DNA from: Variovorax beijingensis
Lineage (GTDB): Bacteria > Pseudomonadota > Gammaproteobacteria > Burkholderiales > Burkholderiaceae_C
Length of the DNA: 64,000 nt
Assembly (NCBI RefSeq): GCF_003951285.1
Contig: NZ_RXFQ01000009.1
Span: forward strand, 1 to 64,000
Direction of reading: 5' to 3'
Of this stretch, positions 9,253-19,328 are shown piece after piece. Made by a program: the position numbers and the translations under genes. Numbering within the stretch: position 1 is the stretch's first letter; each line of letters opens with the position of its first letter. The notes below the pieces were generated by a model. It was not told where the DNA came from and ran no database searches. It was given only the letters and a program-made list of their open reading frames with translations.

Positions 9253-9290
9253 AAAGCCCGCTACATTTTTTTTGTAGCGGGCTTTTTCCT
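9253..9290 (+). terminator. Rho-independent terminator of tRNA-Asn
   Basis: AAAGCCCGCTACA (9253-9265) pairs with TGTAGCGGGCTTT (9273-9285) around a poly-T loop, followed by a T-rich tail. Confidence 0.9.
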
Positions 9291-9303
9291 TTTGGGGCGC
9301 CTT
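9285..9303 (+). repeat. 19-bp direct repeat, copy 1
   Basis: TTTCCTTTTGGGGCGCCTT, identical to the copy at 11357-11375. This copy begins inside the T-tail of the tRNA terminator. The two copies bracket about 2.05 kb that includes the SRAP pseudogene. Confidence 0.75.
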
Positions 9304-9352
9304 GTTTGGCAATCGCCAAATATCCAGTAGTCCGCAGTAGCATGCGGTCCAT

Positions 9353-9634
9353 GTGGAGCCTGACAAGCCCATTGTGATTGCCGGTCAAGCATTGACCGAT
9401 CAGGAAGCGTGGTGGCACGAATTCACTCACAAGTTCCATGAGCTGTGCGGTGGAGAGGTCGACCATGAGTGGCTTTCCGGCCTGGCCGCAACGCTCTACC
9501 CGCGCAACATGGACCGCGAGCCACGCGAAGCCGCGGAAGTGGCATTCATGACGCTTGGTTACGAGTTGCCCGGCTACGAATTGGAGGAGCCCTTCACACC
9601 TCCGGCACCTCGGCGTCGACCGGGTCCGCATTGA
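9353..9634 (+). CDS. Small hypothetical protein, 93 aa
   Basis: I do not recognise a family. The frame starts at GTG (VEPDKPIVIAG) and reads as a soluble, acidic, Trp/His-rich protein with patches such as ALTDQEAWWHEFTHKFHE and REAAEVAFMTLGYE, ending in a Pro/Arg tail. The composition looks coding rather than random. No strong ribosome site is visible, so the start is uncertain. The last 41 bp overlap the end of the opposing SRAP pseudogene, so the tail may be disturbed sequence. It sits 120 bp after tRNA-Asn in the accessory patch. Confidence 0.5.
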   Translation: MEPDKPIVIAGQALTDQEAWWHEFTHKFHELCGGEVDHEWLSGLAATLYPRNMDREPREAAEVAFMTLGYELPGYELEEPFTPPAPRRRPGPH

Positions 9635-10192
9635 AGAGCTCGACGGGCGGCACCTTCAGCATCTCTCTCGCCTCCTTGACCGTGCAGGTCAGCCAGCGAT
9701 CGAAGTCGTGCGCCTCGAACGGAATCACGCTGCGCTTGGTCCTGCTGATCGGGCGGCAGCTTCGGATCTGGCTTGGGCATCCGCCCCATCAGCGGGTGAG
9801 CGTCGGCGTTCAGCGTCAGCATCGTGCAGTTGTCCCAGACCTCGCCCGTCTCTTTGTCGATCCAGGTGCTCCACAGGCCGGCCAGGCCCCCACGGCGCCC
9901 GATCGGCGCGGCGGAAGCGCCACCAGAGATTCTTTCCTGTTTCCCAGTTCGGCTCGTCGAAGCTGGCGGCCGGGATGATGCAGCGCTTGCCGCGGGCCCA
10001 GGCGTCCTTATAGGTCGGCGACTTCTCCATGCCCTCGGTGCGCGCGTTCACCGTGCTCAGGCGCGTGCCGCGCGCAGTCGTCGGCACATGCGTCTTCGAC
10101 CACAGCGGGCCTGTCGAGCTTTCGACGATGGAGCCGAATTGCTCGGCAGAGGCGCAAGCCTGCGCTCTTGGGGTTGGTCTGTGTGACGGCAC
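9594..10192 (-). pseudogene. SRAP-family (YedK/HMCES-like) gene broken by two frameshifts
   Basis: SRAP proteins cross-link to abasic sites in single-stranded DNA. Read in three successive frames, this locus carries the family landmarks: NARTEGMEKSPTYKDAWARG, RCIIPAASFDEPNW, then (next frame) LAGLWSTWIDKETGE and LTLNADAHPLMGRMPKPDPK, then (third frame) KRSVIPFEAHDFDRWL to a stop at 9594. One extra base in the C-run at 9887-9891 and one near 9738-9739 explain the shifts. The usual N-terminal Met-Cys, whose Cys is catalytic, is not visible, so the 5' end also looks lost. Two homopolymer-type errors in the assembly are the alternative to true decay. Confidence 0.8.
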
Positions 10193-10369
10193 TGGGCTCC
10201 GCGCCCTGAGACGCGGGCAGGCAACTTGTGCTGTTTTTGGCAGTATCGGGCAGTATTTGGCTCCTGCACCGGATGGCCAGGCGCAACACTATCGTACTTA
10301 AGACTACATTTGGTAGCCCAAAATGGCCGGCATCTTGGGCTCAGTCAGCGCCGGCAACCGGAGGGTCGA

Positions 10370-10645
10370 ATGCCGCTCTTGCTCTTGATGAGGCTTCTTC
10401 ACACCCCGCTGCCCGTGCGGGTTGTCGAACCAGAGGAAATCCGGGACGTCTCGGTACTCATTGCCACAGGATTGATCGAGGCTGAGATCGCCGCCCTCAA
10501 GCCGACCCGCTCGTATGCTGCTTCGAGCACGGCGACGGTAACTGGCATCACCGATGACGGCCTCGCCGAGATCGCCAAGATGGACGACGTGCCCAGGTTC
10601 GTGAAAACCTCCATGCGATTCGCTAGGGGATTCCGATTGATGTGA
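10370..10645 (+). CDS. Small hypothetical protein, 91 aa, distantly related to the one at 12278
   Basis: Starts MPLLLLMRLLHTPLPVRV with a good ribosome site GGAGGG (10360-10365). It is soluble, with no membrane segment. The pattern H-x3-PVxV-x2-PE-x-I ... G-x-(I/V)EA-(E/D)I ... RS ... IT-x2-G-(L/I)-x-E-(I/L)A is shared with the 12278-12511 product, so the two are paralogues or two members of one family. The pattern may be a small winged-helix or DNA-mimic fold, but I cannot assign a function. Confidence 0.6.
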   Translation: MPLLLLMRLLHTPLPVRVVEPEEIRDVSVLIATGLIEAEIAALKPTRSYAASSTATVTGITDDGLAEIAKMDDVPRFVKTSMRFARGFRLM

Positions 10646-11184
10646 CCGTATCGATAAGCCCGTCAACGCGGGGATTACTGCTCGCAGACACGGCGGCGCG
10701 CTCCTCACTGATACAATGCGAGCTGCCCAACCCAGTTTGGGCGTTGACTGGCCAGTCAAGCCGAATCTCACACCGGCGCGTCGAAGTCACTACGACGAGA
10801 AAAACAACAGGTGGCTTCCGCAAGTGAAAATTTGCCGTAACCGTGGACCGCGTGAGAGTTCACGACCAAATTCCAAAGCCCGCCTCGCGCGGGCTTTTTC
10901 GCGCTCGCTTGGTCAACGATGGGAGTCGGTCCCGTTGATCGAATGGACACGAAGATCCTCGGCTTGCTTCCCTGACTCAGGGCAAAGCACAGATCTTTCG
11001 TAAAAGGCTGATCTTCCGACGCTGTTCATTCCGGCCTCTGGGAGGGCATTTGTCTCCCCGGAAAAGGTGCGTACCGCTCACGCGCGCGTGCGGCGCTTTT
11101 TCTACAGTGACTTCACGGCGAAACGCCTTGCGCCAGGACAGGCAAACAAGCGGCGCCGGTTGTCCACCTCACTGGAGAACGCAC
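10646..11184. other. 539-bp stretch without a confident gene; hairpins and a possible small RNA
   Basis: No frame here looks coding. It holds a TACAAT hexamer (10712-10717), a hairpin GCCCAA/TTGGGC (10725-10742), a perfect 16-bp palindrome TTGACTGGCCAGTCAA (10744-10759), and a strong terminator ending at 10899. Together these would fit a transcript of about 180 nt. No convincing -35 box lies 17 bp before the TACAAT. From 10900 to 11184 I see nothing specific. Confidence 0.35.
10875..10899 (+). terminator. Rho-independent terminator
   Basis: AAAGCCCGC (10875-10883) pairs with GCGGGCTTT (10889-10897) around CTCGC, followed by further T residues. No coding gene ends just upstream, so it may end a small RNA or a lost gene. 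Confidence 0.75.
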
Positions 11185-11268
11185 ATGGAACGCAGCCAGC
11201 TACCCGGAAATTGCTTCTTGGTTCTTGTCTATTTGCTCGCGCTGCTTGCTTTGTGGCTCAGCAACTGA
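11185..11268 (+). CDS. Candidate 27-aa single-pass membrane peptide
   Basis: Encodes MERSQLPGNCF followed by a continuous Leu/Val/Ala-rich membrane segment and a short LWLSN end. GGAG at 11174-11177 lies 7 bp before the ATG. The shape is typical of short hydrophobic peptides such as type I toxins or small membrane regulators, but neither homology nor an antisense RNA is evident. A chance frame is quite possible. Confidence 0.3.
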   Translation: MERSQLPGNCFLVLVYLLALLALWLSN

Positions 11269-11356
11269 ACGTGAAGCTGCCGACCCGGGCTGAAGAACGA
11301 GCTGCCGCTGGCGCCGGGCGACTACAAGGCGACGCCCGGCAACCGTTGGACGGGCA

Positions 11357-11375
11357 TTTCCTTTTGGGGCGCCTT
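11357..11375 (+). repeat. 19-bp direct repeat, copy 2
   Basis: Identical to 9285-9303. Flanking bases differ beyond the 19 bp. It lies in a non-coding stretch between the 27-aa candidate and the SOS-box gene. Confidence 0.75.
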
Positions 11376-11440
11376 ACTCCATCTTCGGCAGCCCGAAGCC
11401 GAAGCACGTCGGACAACCTCGACTGTCCGGTCGCCATCAG

Positions 11441-11470
11441 ACAAAAAAACGCCCAGCACGCGGCTGGGCG
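11441..11470 (-). terminator. Rho-independent terminator, minus strand
   Basis: CGCCCAGC (11450-11457) pairs with GCTGGGCG (11463-11470). Read on the minus strand, the stem is followed by seven T residues. No minus-strand gene that would need it is recognisable to its right, so it may be left over from a lost gene. Confidence 0.65.
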
Positions 11471-11667
11471 GAATCCCTGGCGATGCCGCCAAGGGCCCCG
11501 CAAAACCAAGATTCGGGGGCAACTGCAAAGGGGTTCGAGCACCGGCTCGAGATGTGTCAGGCGTGGCCGTCTTGCAAACCGGCGGCCACGGTGATCGGCC
11601 GCAGCACCGTCGCCTCTTCAGGCGGAAATCCAGGACATTTCGGACACATTTCCATGTCTCGATATTA

Positions 11668-11683
11668 CTGTATATTCATACAG
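11668..11683 (+). promoter_or_regulatory. LexA (SOS) box
   Basis: CTGTATATTCATACAG is a perfect CTGT-N8-ACAG match to the LexA consensus known from gamma- and betaproteobacteria. It lies 73 bp before the start of the 135-aa gene, in an AT-rich pocket that could hold its promoter. It predicts induction of that gene by DNA damage. Confidence 0.75.
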
Positions 11684-11756
11684 TCTTGTTGAGGGGGTCG
11701 AGATACCCGTTCGAAGGTCAGGCGCTTTCCAGCAAGAAGGCAGAGGAGAAATGAAC

Positions 11757-12164
11757 ATGAACCAGGCCGAACTTTTTTATCCCCAGGCTGCGGCTCCGGT
11801 GCAAGAGGCCACGATCCCGCAGACCGATGTTTCGGAAGAGCCGCCTTTCAGGTTCGAAGACATCGAGCCCGAACCCCGAGTCGCCTACACCGTGCGGCTT
11901 GCCGACTACCCGCACCCGGCAGCGGATGCCGTCAAGGCCTCGGAGCAGCGCTTCCGGCGCGAACTCGACCGGCAGCTCGGCGGCGACGTCATGCGCGCGT
12001 TGCGCGCGTTCCACAATGCCAGCGAATCCAGCGAAACCGACCTCACGAGAGAAGAGATGGCGCTCGCCAGGCGATGGATGAAGGCCTACGACGCAGCCCG
12101 AACCGCCGGCTTTCGCGACCTTGGGGACACCGATGAAGCGTTCTTCGACGTGCGGCCGGTCTGA
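11757..12164 (+). CDS. Putative SOS-regulated hypothetical protein, 135 aa
   Basis: I do not recognise a family. The protein begins MNQAELFYPQ, has an acidic disordered N-terminal third (about residues 10-45), then a charged helical region with repeated Arg/Glu (SEQRFRRELDRQLGGDVMRAL, EEMALARRWMKAYDAAR). There is no membrane segment. I chose the second ATG of ATGAACATG because GGAG (11745-11748) is 8 bp before it but only 2 bp before the first. The LexA box upstream and the SRAP remnant nearby suggest a role in the DNA-damage response, which is inference. Confidence 0.7.
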   Translation: MNQAELFYPQAAAPVQEATIPQTDVSEEPPFRFEDIEPEPRVAYTVRLADYPHPAADAVKASEQRFRRELDRQLGGDVMRALRAFHNASESSETDLTREEMALARRWMKAYDAARTAGFRDLGDTDEAFFDVRPV

Positions 12165-12277
12165 GCACCGATCCTGTTGGCCATGCACCCAGTCCGACGC
12201 CTGTAGGGTGATCCGCACGAATCTCGTCGACGCAGACTGAAGACAAGCCGCCACGGTTGGGCCATGATGTTCCCATC

Positions 12278-12511
12278 GTGCCAGCTACACCCATTGAGTA
12301 CCTGCTCGAACTCGAACATGCCAGCTTCCCGGTTCATGTCCGGGATCCGGAGTTGATCCAGGCCATCGCGACCCTCAAGGCGCTGGGCTGCGTCGAAGCT
12401 GACATCTCACCGCCGCTCGATCTTCGCAGCTCGTTCAGGAACTACGAATCCGCGGTGGTCGTGAAGATCACCTCGGAAGGAATCACCGAACTCGCACTGG
12501 CGTACGGGTAA
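12278..12511 (+). CDS. Small hypothetical protein, about 77 aa, related to the 10370 product
   Basis: Reads VPATPIEYLLELEHASFPVHV from a GTG; a TTG 21 bp upstream is the alternative start, and neither has a clear ribosome site. It shares its spacing of conserved residues (H, PVxV, PE, G, EAD, RSS, IT-x2-G) with the 91-aa protein at 10370. Soluble, function unknown. About 110 bp separate it from the SOS-box gene, so co-transcription is possible. Confidence 0.55.
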   Translation: MPATPIEYLLELEHASFPVHVRDPELIQAIATLKALGCVEADISPPLDLRSSFRNYESAVVVKITSEGITELALAYG

Positions 12512-12677
12512 GCGCCCCCTCCCTCTCTTGGGGTTCCTCCGGTCTGGGGCGAAGACCCATCGATGGAGTGCTACGCCCCTGCGGCAAGGCAAAAAAGAGG
12601 GTATATCCCAGAATACAAATTGGGCGCCGAACGGTAACGACGCGTACATTAGCGCCAACGTACTATCGCCTCGCGCC

Positions 12678-12887
12678 ATGCACTTGAAATCTCTACTCAT
12701 CACCGCGCTCCTGCTCGTTGCGGGCGGTCTGTTCTGGTGGTGGGCCTTCGGCGGTGGATTCATTGCCGTGATCGTTGCCATTGGCCTCGGTGCCGTGCTC
12801 TTTCTGGCCCTTCGGGGCAACAGGTCCATCAAGGACGAACTCGACGCGCAGGTTCCCGACAAGGATCCGGGCAACAAGGAATCCTGA
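12678..12887 (+). CDS. Small membrane protein, 69 aa
   Basis: Begins MHLKSLLITALLLVAGG. Two hydrophobic segments lie at about residues 4-20 and 24-43, separated by a Trp-rich turn (FWWWAFGGG), then a charged tail (RGNRSIKDELDAQVPDKDPG). No family recognised. The 166 bp upstream appear non-coding. It points toward the convergent 108-aa membrane protein, with a gap of only 15 bp. The coding call rests on the clear topology and high-GC codon bias. Confidence 0.55.
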   Translation: MHLKSLLITALLLVAGGLFWWWAFGGGFIAVIVAIGLGAVLFLALRGNRSIKDELDAQVPDKDPGNKES

Positions 12888-12902
12888 ACCGGGGCGCCAG
12901 CC

Positions 12903-13229
12903 TCAGCGCAGCGCAAACGCCAGCGTCACCGCGCCCAGGGCCAGCAGCGCGAGGCCCGCGATAAAGACCATCTCGCCCCAGGCCTCCAGCCGCACGCCCG
13001 AGCTGCGCGAGCGCATCGAGATGAAGGACAGCAGCGCGCTGGCCAGGAAGACCAGCGCGTCAATGGCCAGCAGGCGGTCGATCAAGAGCCGCAGATCGTC
13101 GCGCGGGCCCAGGTGGCCGATCGACATCACGGTCATGCACACACCGATCATGGTGGCCGACGTGGGCAGGATGTGCGCCGAAAGGCCGCCCGCGGACGAA
13201 GCCATCTTTTGTCCTGGCGCGGGCTTCAC
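12903..13229 (-). CDS. Hypothetical membrane protein, 108 aa
   Basis: Three hydrophobic segments can be seen (around residues 22-38, 50-70 and 84-107), with a dibasic loop after the second (SMRSRSSGVR). No family recognised. The GTG start overlaps the degQ stop (GTGA), which suggests translational coupling; an ATG eight codons later is the alternative. Following degQ in the same direction, it may be part of the same envelope-stress transcript, though that is inference. Confidence 0.65.
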   Translation of the reverse strand: MKPAPGQKMASSAGGLSAHILPTSATMIGVCMTVMSIGHLGPRDDLRLLIDRLLAIDALVFLASALLSFISMRSRSSGVRLEAWGEMVFIAGLALLALGAVTLAFALR

Positions 13230-14701
13230 CCGATCCGCACCGGCACGAAGATCTTGTCTTCGCCGCGCTGGATCAAGAGCGCCACCGACTTGTCGGCCTT
13301 TGCCACCACCTCGCGCACCTGCTCCAGGCTCCTGGCGGGCGTGCCGTTGATGGCCAGCAGCACGTCGCCCGCCTGCACGCCGGCCATGGCGGACGGGCCC
13401 GCCACATCCTCGACGAGCAGCCCGTTCTCGATGGCGGCTTCGCGCTTTTCCTGCGGCTGCAGCGGCCGCAGCGCAAGGCCGAGCTTGCCCTGCCCCACCG
13501 CGCTGTCGTTCCCGGCGACCTGCGCGGGCTTGTCGCTCGCATCGCCGAGCCTGGCGGAAAGCTCCTGGCGCTCGCCCTGGCGCCAGACCTCGAGCGTGAC
13601 CTTCTTGCCCGGCGCCTGCTGCCCGATCACCGCGGGCAGGTCACCCGACGAGACGATGGGCTGGCTGTCCACCTTGCGGATCACGTCGCCCGCCTTCAGG
13701 CCGGCCTTGTCGCCGGGGCCGCCTTTCTCGATGTTGGAAACCAGCGCGCCTTCGGGCTTGTCGAGCTTGAAGGAATCGGCAAAGGCCTGATTCACTTCCT
13801 GCACCGCCACGCCAAGGCGCGCATGCGTGGCCTTGCCGGTCGCAACGATCTGGTCCTTCACCTGCACCGCCACGTCGATCGGAATGGCGAACGACACGCC
13901 CTGGTAGCCGCCGCTGCGGCTGTAGATCTGCGAGTTGATGCCGACCACCTCGCCACGCGTGTTGAGCAGCGGGCCGCCGGAATTGCCGGGGTTCACCGCC
14001 ACGTCGGTCTGGATGAACGGCACATAGCTGTCGTCGGGCAGCGAGCGCCCCTTGGCGCTCACGACGCCGGCCGTCACCGTGCTCTCGAAGCCGAAGGGCG
14101 AGCCGATGGCCAGCACCCATTCGCCGACCTTCAGGTCCTTGGTGTTGCCGAGCGCAAGCGTGGGCAGGTTCTTCGCATCGATCTTGAGCACCGCGATGTC
14201 GGTCTTGGCGTCGGCGCCGAGGACCTTCGCGCGGTACTCGCGCCGGTCGGTCAGCTTGACGGTGACCTCCTTGGCGTCTTTGACGACGTGTGCGTTGGTC
14301 ATGATGATGCCGTCGGGGCTCACGATGAAGCCCGAGCCCTGCGCACGCACCGGCACTTCGCGCTGCTGGGCGCGCGGGCCGATCTGGCCCTGGAAGCGGC
14401 GGAAGAACTGGAACATCGGATCGTCCGGATCGATGCCCTGCATCTCGGCCGCGGCCTGGTCCTCTGACGCCTTGGCGGTGCCGGTCACGCTGATGTTGAC
14501 CACGGCGGGACCGTCGCGCGAGGTGATGGTGGAGAAGTCGGGCAGCGTCACCATGGCCGCGGGCGCCACGCTCGTGGCGTTGGTGGTCGGTGCATTCACG
14601 GCGCGGGCACTGGTGTAGGCGCCGGCACCGACGGCACCGATCACCCCGGCGGTCGCCAGGGCCAGAACCAGGGCATGGGGGGAAGTCAGTCGGGTGTTCA
14701 T
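13226..14701 (-). CDS. degQ: HtrA/DegQ-type periplasmic serine protease
   Basis: A Do-family endoprotease that degrades or refolds damaged periplasmic proteins. The order is a signal anchor (about residues 8-30), a trypsin-like domain with catalytic His138 (TNAHVV), Asp168 (TDIAVL) and Ser241 (NPGNSGGP), then two PDZ domains (about 285-370 and 400-490). The usual length for the family is 450-510; this one is 491. GAAAGGAAAG precedes the ATG. The two-component pair lies downstream on the same strand, with the kinase stop 94 bp ahead of the degQ start. DegP, DegQ and MucD subtypes cannot be separated by eye. Confidence 0.92.
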   Translation of the reverse strand: MNTRLTSPHALVLALATAGVIGAVGAGAYTSARAVNAPTTNATSVAPAAMVTLPDFSTITSRDGPAVVNISVTGTAKASEDQAAAEMQGIDPDDPMFQFFRRFQGQIGPRAQQREVPVRAQGSGFIVSPDGIIMTNAHVVKDAKEVTVKLTDRREYRAKVLGADAKTDIAVLKIDAKNLPTLALGNTKDLKVGEWVLAIGSPFGFESTVTAGVVSAKGRSLPDDSYVPFIQTDVAVNPGNSGGPLLNTRGEVVGINSQIYSRSGGYQGVSFAIPIDVAVQVKDQIVATGKATHARLGVAVQEVNQAFADSFKLDKPEGALVSNIEKGGPGDKAGLKAGDVIRKVDSQPIVSSGDLPAVIGQQAPGKKVTLEVWRQGERQELSARLGDASDKPAQVAGNDSAVGQGKLGLALRPLQPQEKREAAIENGLLVEDVAGPSAMAGVQAGDVLLAINGTPARSLEQVREVVAKADKSVALLIQRGEDKIFVPVRIG

Positions 14702-14795
14702 TTCTAGCTTTCCTTTCAATGCGTCTGCACGCAAACACGATGAAAGGAATGTCGGTCCGCTGGCTTAAGCGCGGCTTAAACCGCGCCCGGCGATT

Positions 14796-16124
14796 TCAGG
14801 CCTTGGCGGCAAAGCGCACCAGCACCCGCAGGCCGCCCAGCGTCGGCGATGCCGCGAGCGCGACCGTGGCGCCATGCATCTGGGCAATCGACTTCACGAT
14901 GGCCAGGCCGAGCCCGCTGCCCGGCGCCTGCGGCTCGCCCGAGCGGTAGAAGCGGTCGAGCACGCGCTCGCGCTCGTCCTCCGGCAGGCCAGGGCCGCTG
15001 TCGTCCACGCTCAACTCGACCGCCGCGCCCAGGCTTGCAATGCCGACGTCGACACGCCCCTCTTCGGGCGTGTACTTGACGGCGTTGTCGATGAGGTTGC
15101 GCAGCAGCATGCGCAGCGCCTCGGGCTGCCCGTTCACCACGGCCGGGTCGGCATGCGAGATCCCGATGTCGATGCGCCGGGCCTGCGCCTCCGCGACCGC
15201 GTCCGAGATGGCCAGGCGCGCCACTTCACTCAGGTCGACCGGTTCGGACTTTGCCCCCGCCGCCATGCTGGCCTCATGCCGGGCCAGCGCGAGCATCTGC
15301 TCGACCAGGCGCGTCGCGCGGTCGATGCCGGCGACCAGCCGGCTCACGGCCAGCTCGCGCGACGCGGCATCGGACGCGCGCTGCAGGCCCTGCACCTGCA
15401 GCTTCAGCGCCGCCAGCGGTGAGCGCAATTCGTGCGCCGCATCGGCGACGAAATGCTTCTGGGCATCGAAGGCATGCCGCACCCGGTCGAACAGGAGGTT
15501 GAGCTCCTGCACCAGCGGGCGCACCTCGTCGGGCAGGTTCTCCTCGCTCACGGGGGAAAGATCGTCGGCCTGCCTTGAGGCGACCTGCCGGCGCACGCGC
15601 GACACCGGCGCGAGCGATCGGCTCACCACCCACCACACCACCAGCATGAGCAGCGGCGCCATCAACGCCACCGGCGCGATGGTGCGCAGCGCCAGCGCGC
15701 CGGCCATGTTGCGGCGCGCCGCCATGTCCTGCGCCACCTGGATCACGAGCCCGCTCGTCTGCATCGAGAACACGCGGTAGGTGGTGCCGCGCGCACGCAC
15801 GTCGGCAAAGCCCAGCACCGCCAGTTGCGGCAGCGCGGCCTGCTCGGCGGATTCGAAGATGCGCACGCCGTCGGCGGTCCACACCTGCACCACGAAATCG
15901 AAGTTCTGCTCGCCGCTGCCCAGGCCGCCCACGGCCGCGCTCGGCGGCAGGCCTGCGCGCAGCGACAGCGCCATCTGCTGCATGTGGTAGTCGAAGATGT
16001 CGTCGGCTTCCTTCAGCACCGTGCGGTAGGCCACCAGCGCCTGCGCGCCGGCGGCCAGCACGATGGCCGCAAGCAGGAACCACAGCAGGCGCGCGCGCAG
16101 CGATCCGGTCAGCACGCGGATCAT
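14796..16124 (-). CDS. Sensor histidine kinase (QseC/TctE-like)
   Basis: An inner-membrane sensor with a first membrane segment at about residues 12-32, a periplasmic loop of roughly 130 residues, a second segment (about 165-185), HAMP, and a HisKA domain with the phospho-acceptor His231 in DAAHELRSPL. The ATPase domain follows with an N box (NLIDNAVKYTP), G1 (DDSGPGLP) and G2 (GSGLGLAI). The start overlaps the response-regulator stop (ATGA), so the two are one operon. The loop belongs to the QseC/TctE type, but the stimulus is unknown. The protease gene just downstream makes envelope stress a fair guess. Confidence 0.92.
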   Translation of the reverse strand: MIRVLTGSLRARLLWFLLAAIVLAAGAQALVAYRTVLKEADDIFDYHMQQMALSLRAGLPPSAAVGGLGSGEQNFDFVVQVWTADGVRIFESAEQAALPQLAVLGFADVRARGTTYRVFSMQTSGLVIQVAQDMAARRNMAGALALRTIAPVALMAPLLMLVVWWVVSRSLAPVSRVRRQVASRQADDLSPVSEENLPDEVRPLVQELNLLFDRVRHAFDAQKHFVADAAHELRSPLAALKLQVQGLQRASDAASRELAVSRLVAGIDRATRLVEQMLALARHEASMAAGAKSEPVDLSEVARLAISDAVAEAQARRIDIGISHADPAVVNGQPEALRMLLRNLIDNAVKYTPEEGRVDVGIASLGAAVELSVDDSGPGLPEDERERVLDRFYRSGEPQAPGSGLGLAIVKSIAQMHGATVALAASPTLGGLRVLVRFAAKA

Positions 16125-16780
16125 GCCTTCGGCACCATGTAGCCCACGCCGCGCACATTGCGGATCAACTCTGCGCCCAGCTTCTTGCGCAGGCCGTGCA
16201 CATAGACCTCGACCGCATTGCTGCTGATCTCGTCCTTCCAGCTGTAGAGCTTTTCCTCGAGCTGGGCGCGCGACAGCACCATGCCGGGCCGTGCGATCAG
16301 CGGTTCGAGCACGGCCCACTCGCGTGCCGAAAGCACCACCGGCTGGCCCTCCACCGCGACCTCGCGCGTGGCCGGGTTGATGCTCACGCCCATGTGCTCG
16401 TACACCGGCTCGGCGCGACCCGCGGCGCGACGCAGCAAGGCGCGGATGCGGGCCAGAAGCTCGTCGAGGTCGTAGGGCTTGAGCACGTAGTCGTCGGCCC
16501 CCGCATCGAGCCCTTCGATGCGCTGCTGCACCGAGTCGCGCGCAGTGGCAATCAGCACCGGCATGCGCTGCTTGCGGGCGCGCAGGCTGCGCAGCACCTC
16601 GAGCCCGTCGCGGCGCGGCACGCCCAGATCGAGCAGCACGAGGTCGTATTGCTGGGTGCGCAATGCGGACTCGGCCGCCTCGCCGTCCTTCACCCAGTCC
16701 ACCGCGTACTGCTCGGCGCGCAGCAGGTCGAGCACGGCCTCGCCGATCATCACGTCGTCTTCGAGAAGCAGGAGTCGCAT
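16121..16780 (-). CDS. OmpR/PhoB-family response regulator (QseB-like)
   Basis: A 219-residue transcription regulator. The receiver domain carries the acidic pair Glu7-Asp8-Asp9 and phospho-acceptor Asp51 (LLDLGVP), with Lys in the YVLKPY motif. A winged-helix domain follows (about 125-217) with SAREWAVLEPL and the recognition segment SSNAVEVYVHGLRKKLG. It is first in the operon with the kinase. It is encoded 54 bp beyond the stop of the upstream IclR gene on the same strand, so it may have its own promoter there. Confidence 0.93.
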   Translation of the reverse strand: MRLLLLEDDVMIGEAVLDLLRAEQYAVDWVKDGEAAESALRTQQYDLVLLDLGVPRRDGLEVLRSLRARKQRMPVLIATARDSVQQRIEGLDAGADDYVLKPYDLDELLARIRALLRRAAGRAEPVYEHMGVSINPATREVAVEGQPVVLSAREWAVLEPLIARPGMVLSRAQLEEKLYSWKDEISSNAVEVYVHGLRKKLGAELIRNVRGVGYMVPKA

Positions 16781-16834
16781 GGTGTTGTTTCTTGCGTTTC
16801 GGAATTCGAGGCGGCGGCCGTGCGGAAGTTCACC

Positions 16835-19316
<2,482 letters not shown>

Positions 19317-19328
19317 GGTTGTGCGCCT

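Larger units (their letters stand above)
11269..11756. other. 488-bp stretch without a confident gene; repeat, terminator and SOS box
   Basis: Contains the second copy of the 19-bp repeat, a terminator pointing to the minus strand, and the LexA box of the following gene. From about 11290 to 11360 one frame reads LPLAPGDYKATPGNRWTGIS-like, which could be a gene remnant ending at the repeat; I cannot name a parent. Confidence 0.4.

Noticed and set aside
10221..10260. Possible second LexA site in CTGTTTTTGGCAG and the adjacent GGCAGTAT repeats
   Set aside because: The half-sites are too close (7 bp instead of 10) and the pattern is not a CTGT-N8-ACAG.
10716..11003. 95-codon plus-strand frame in the gene-poor patch
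   Set aside because: It runs through the hairpins and terminator and has a composition typical of chance frames.
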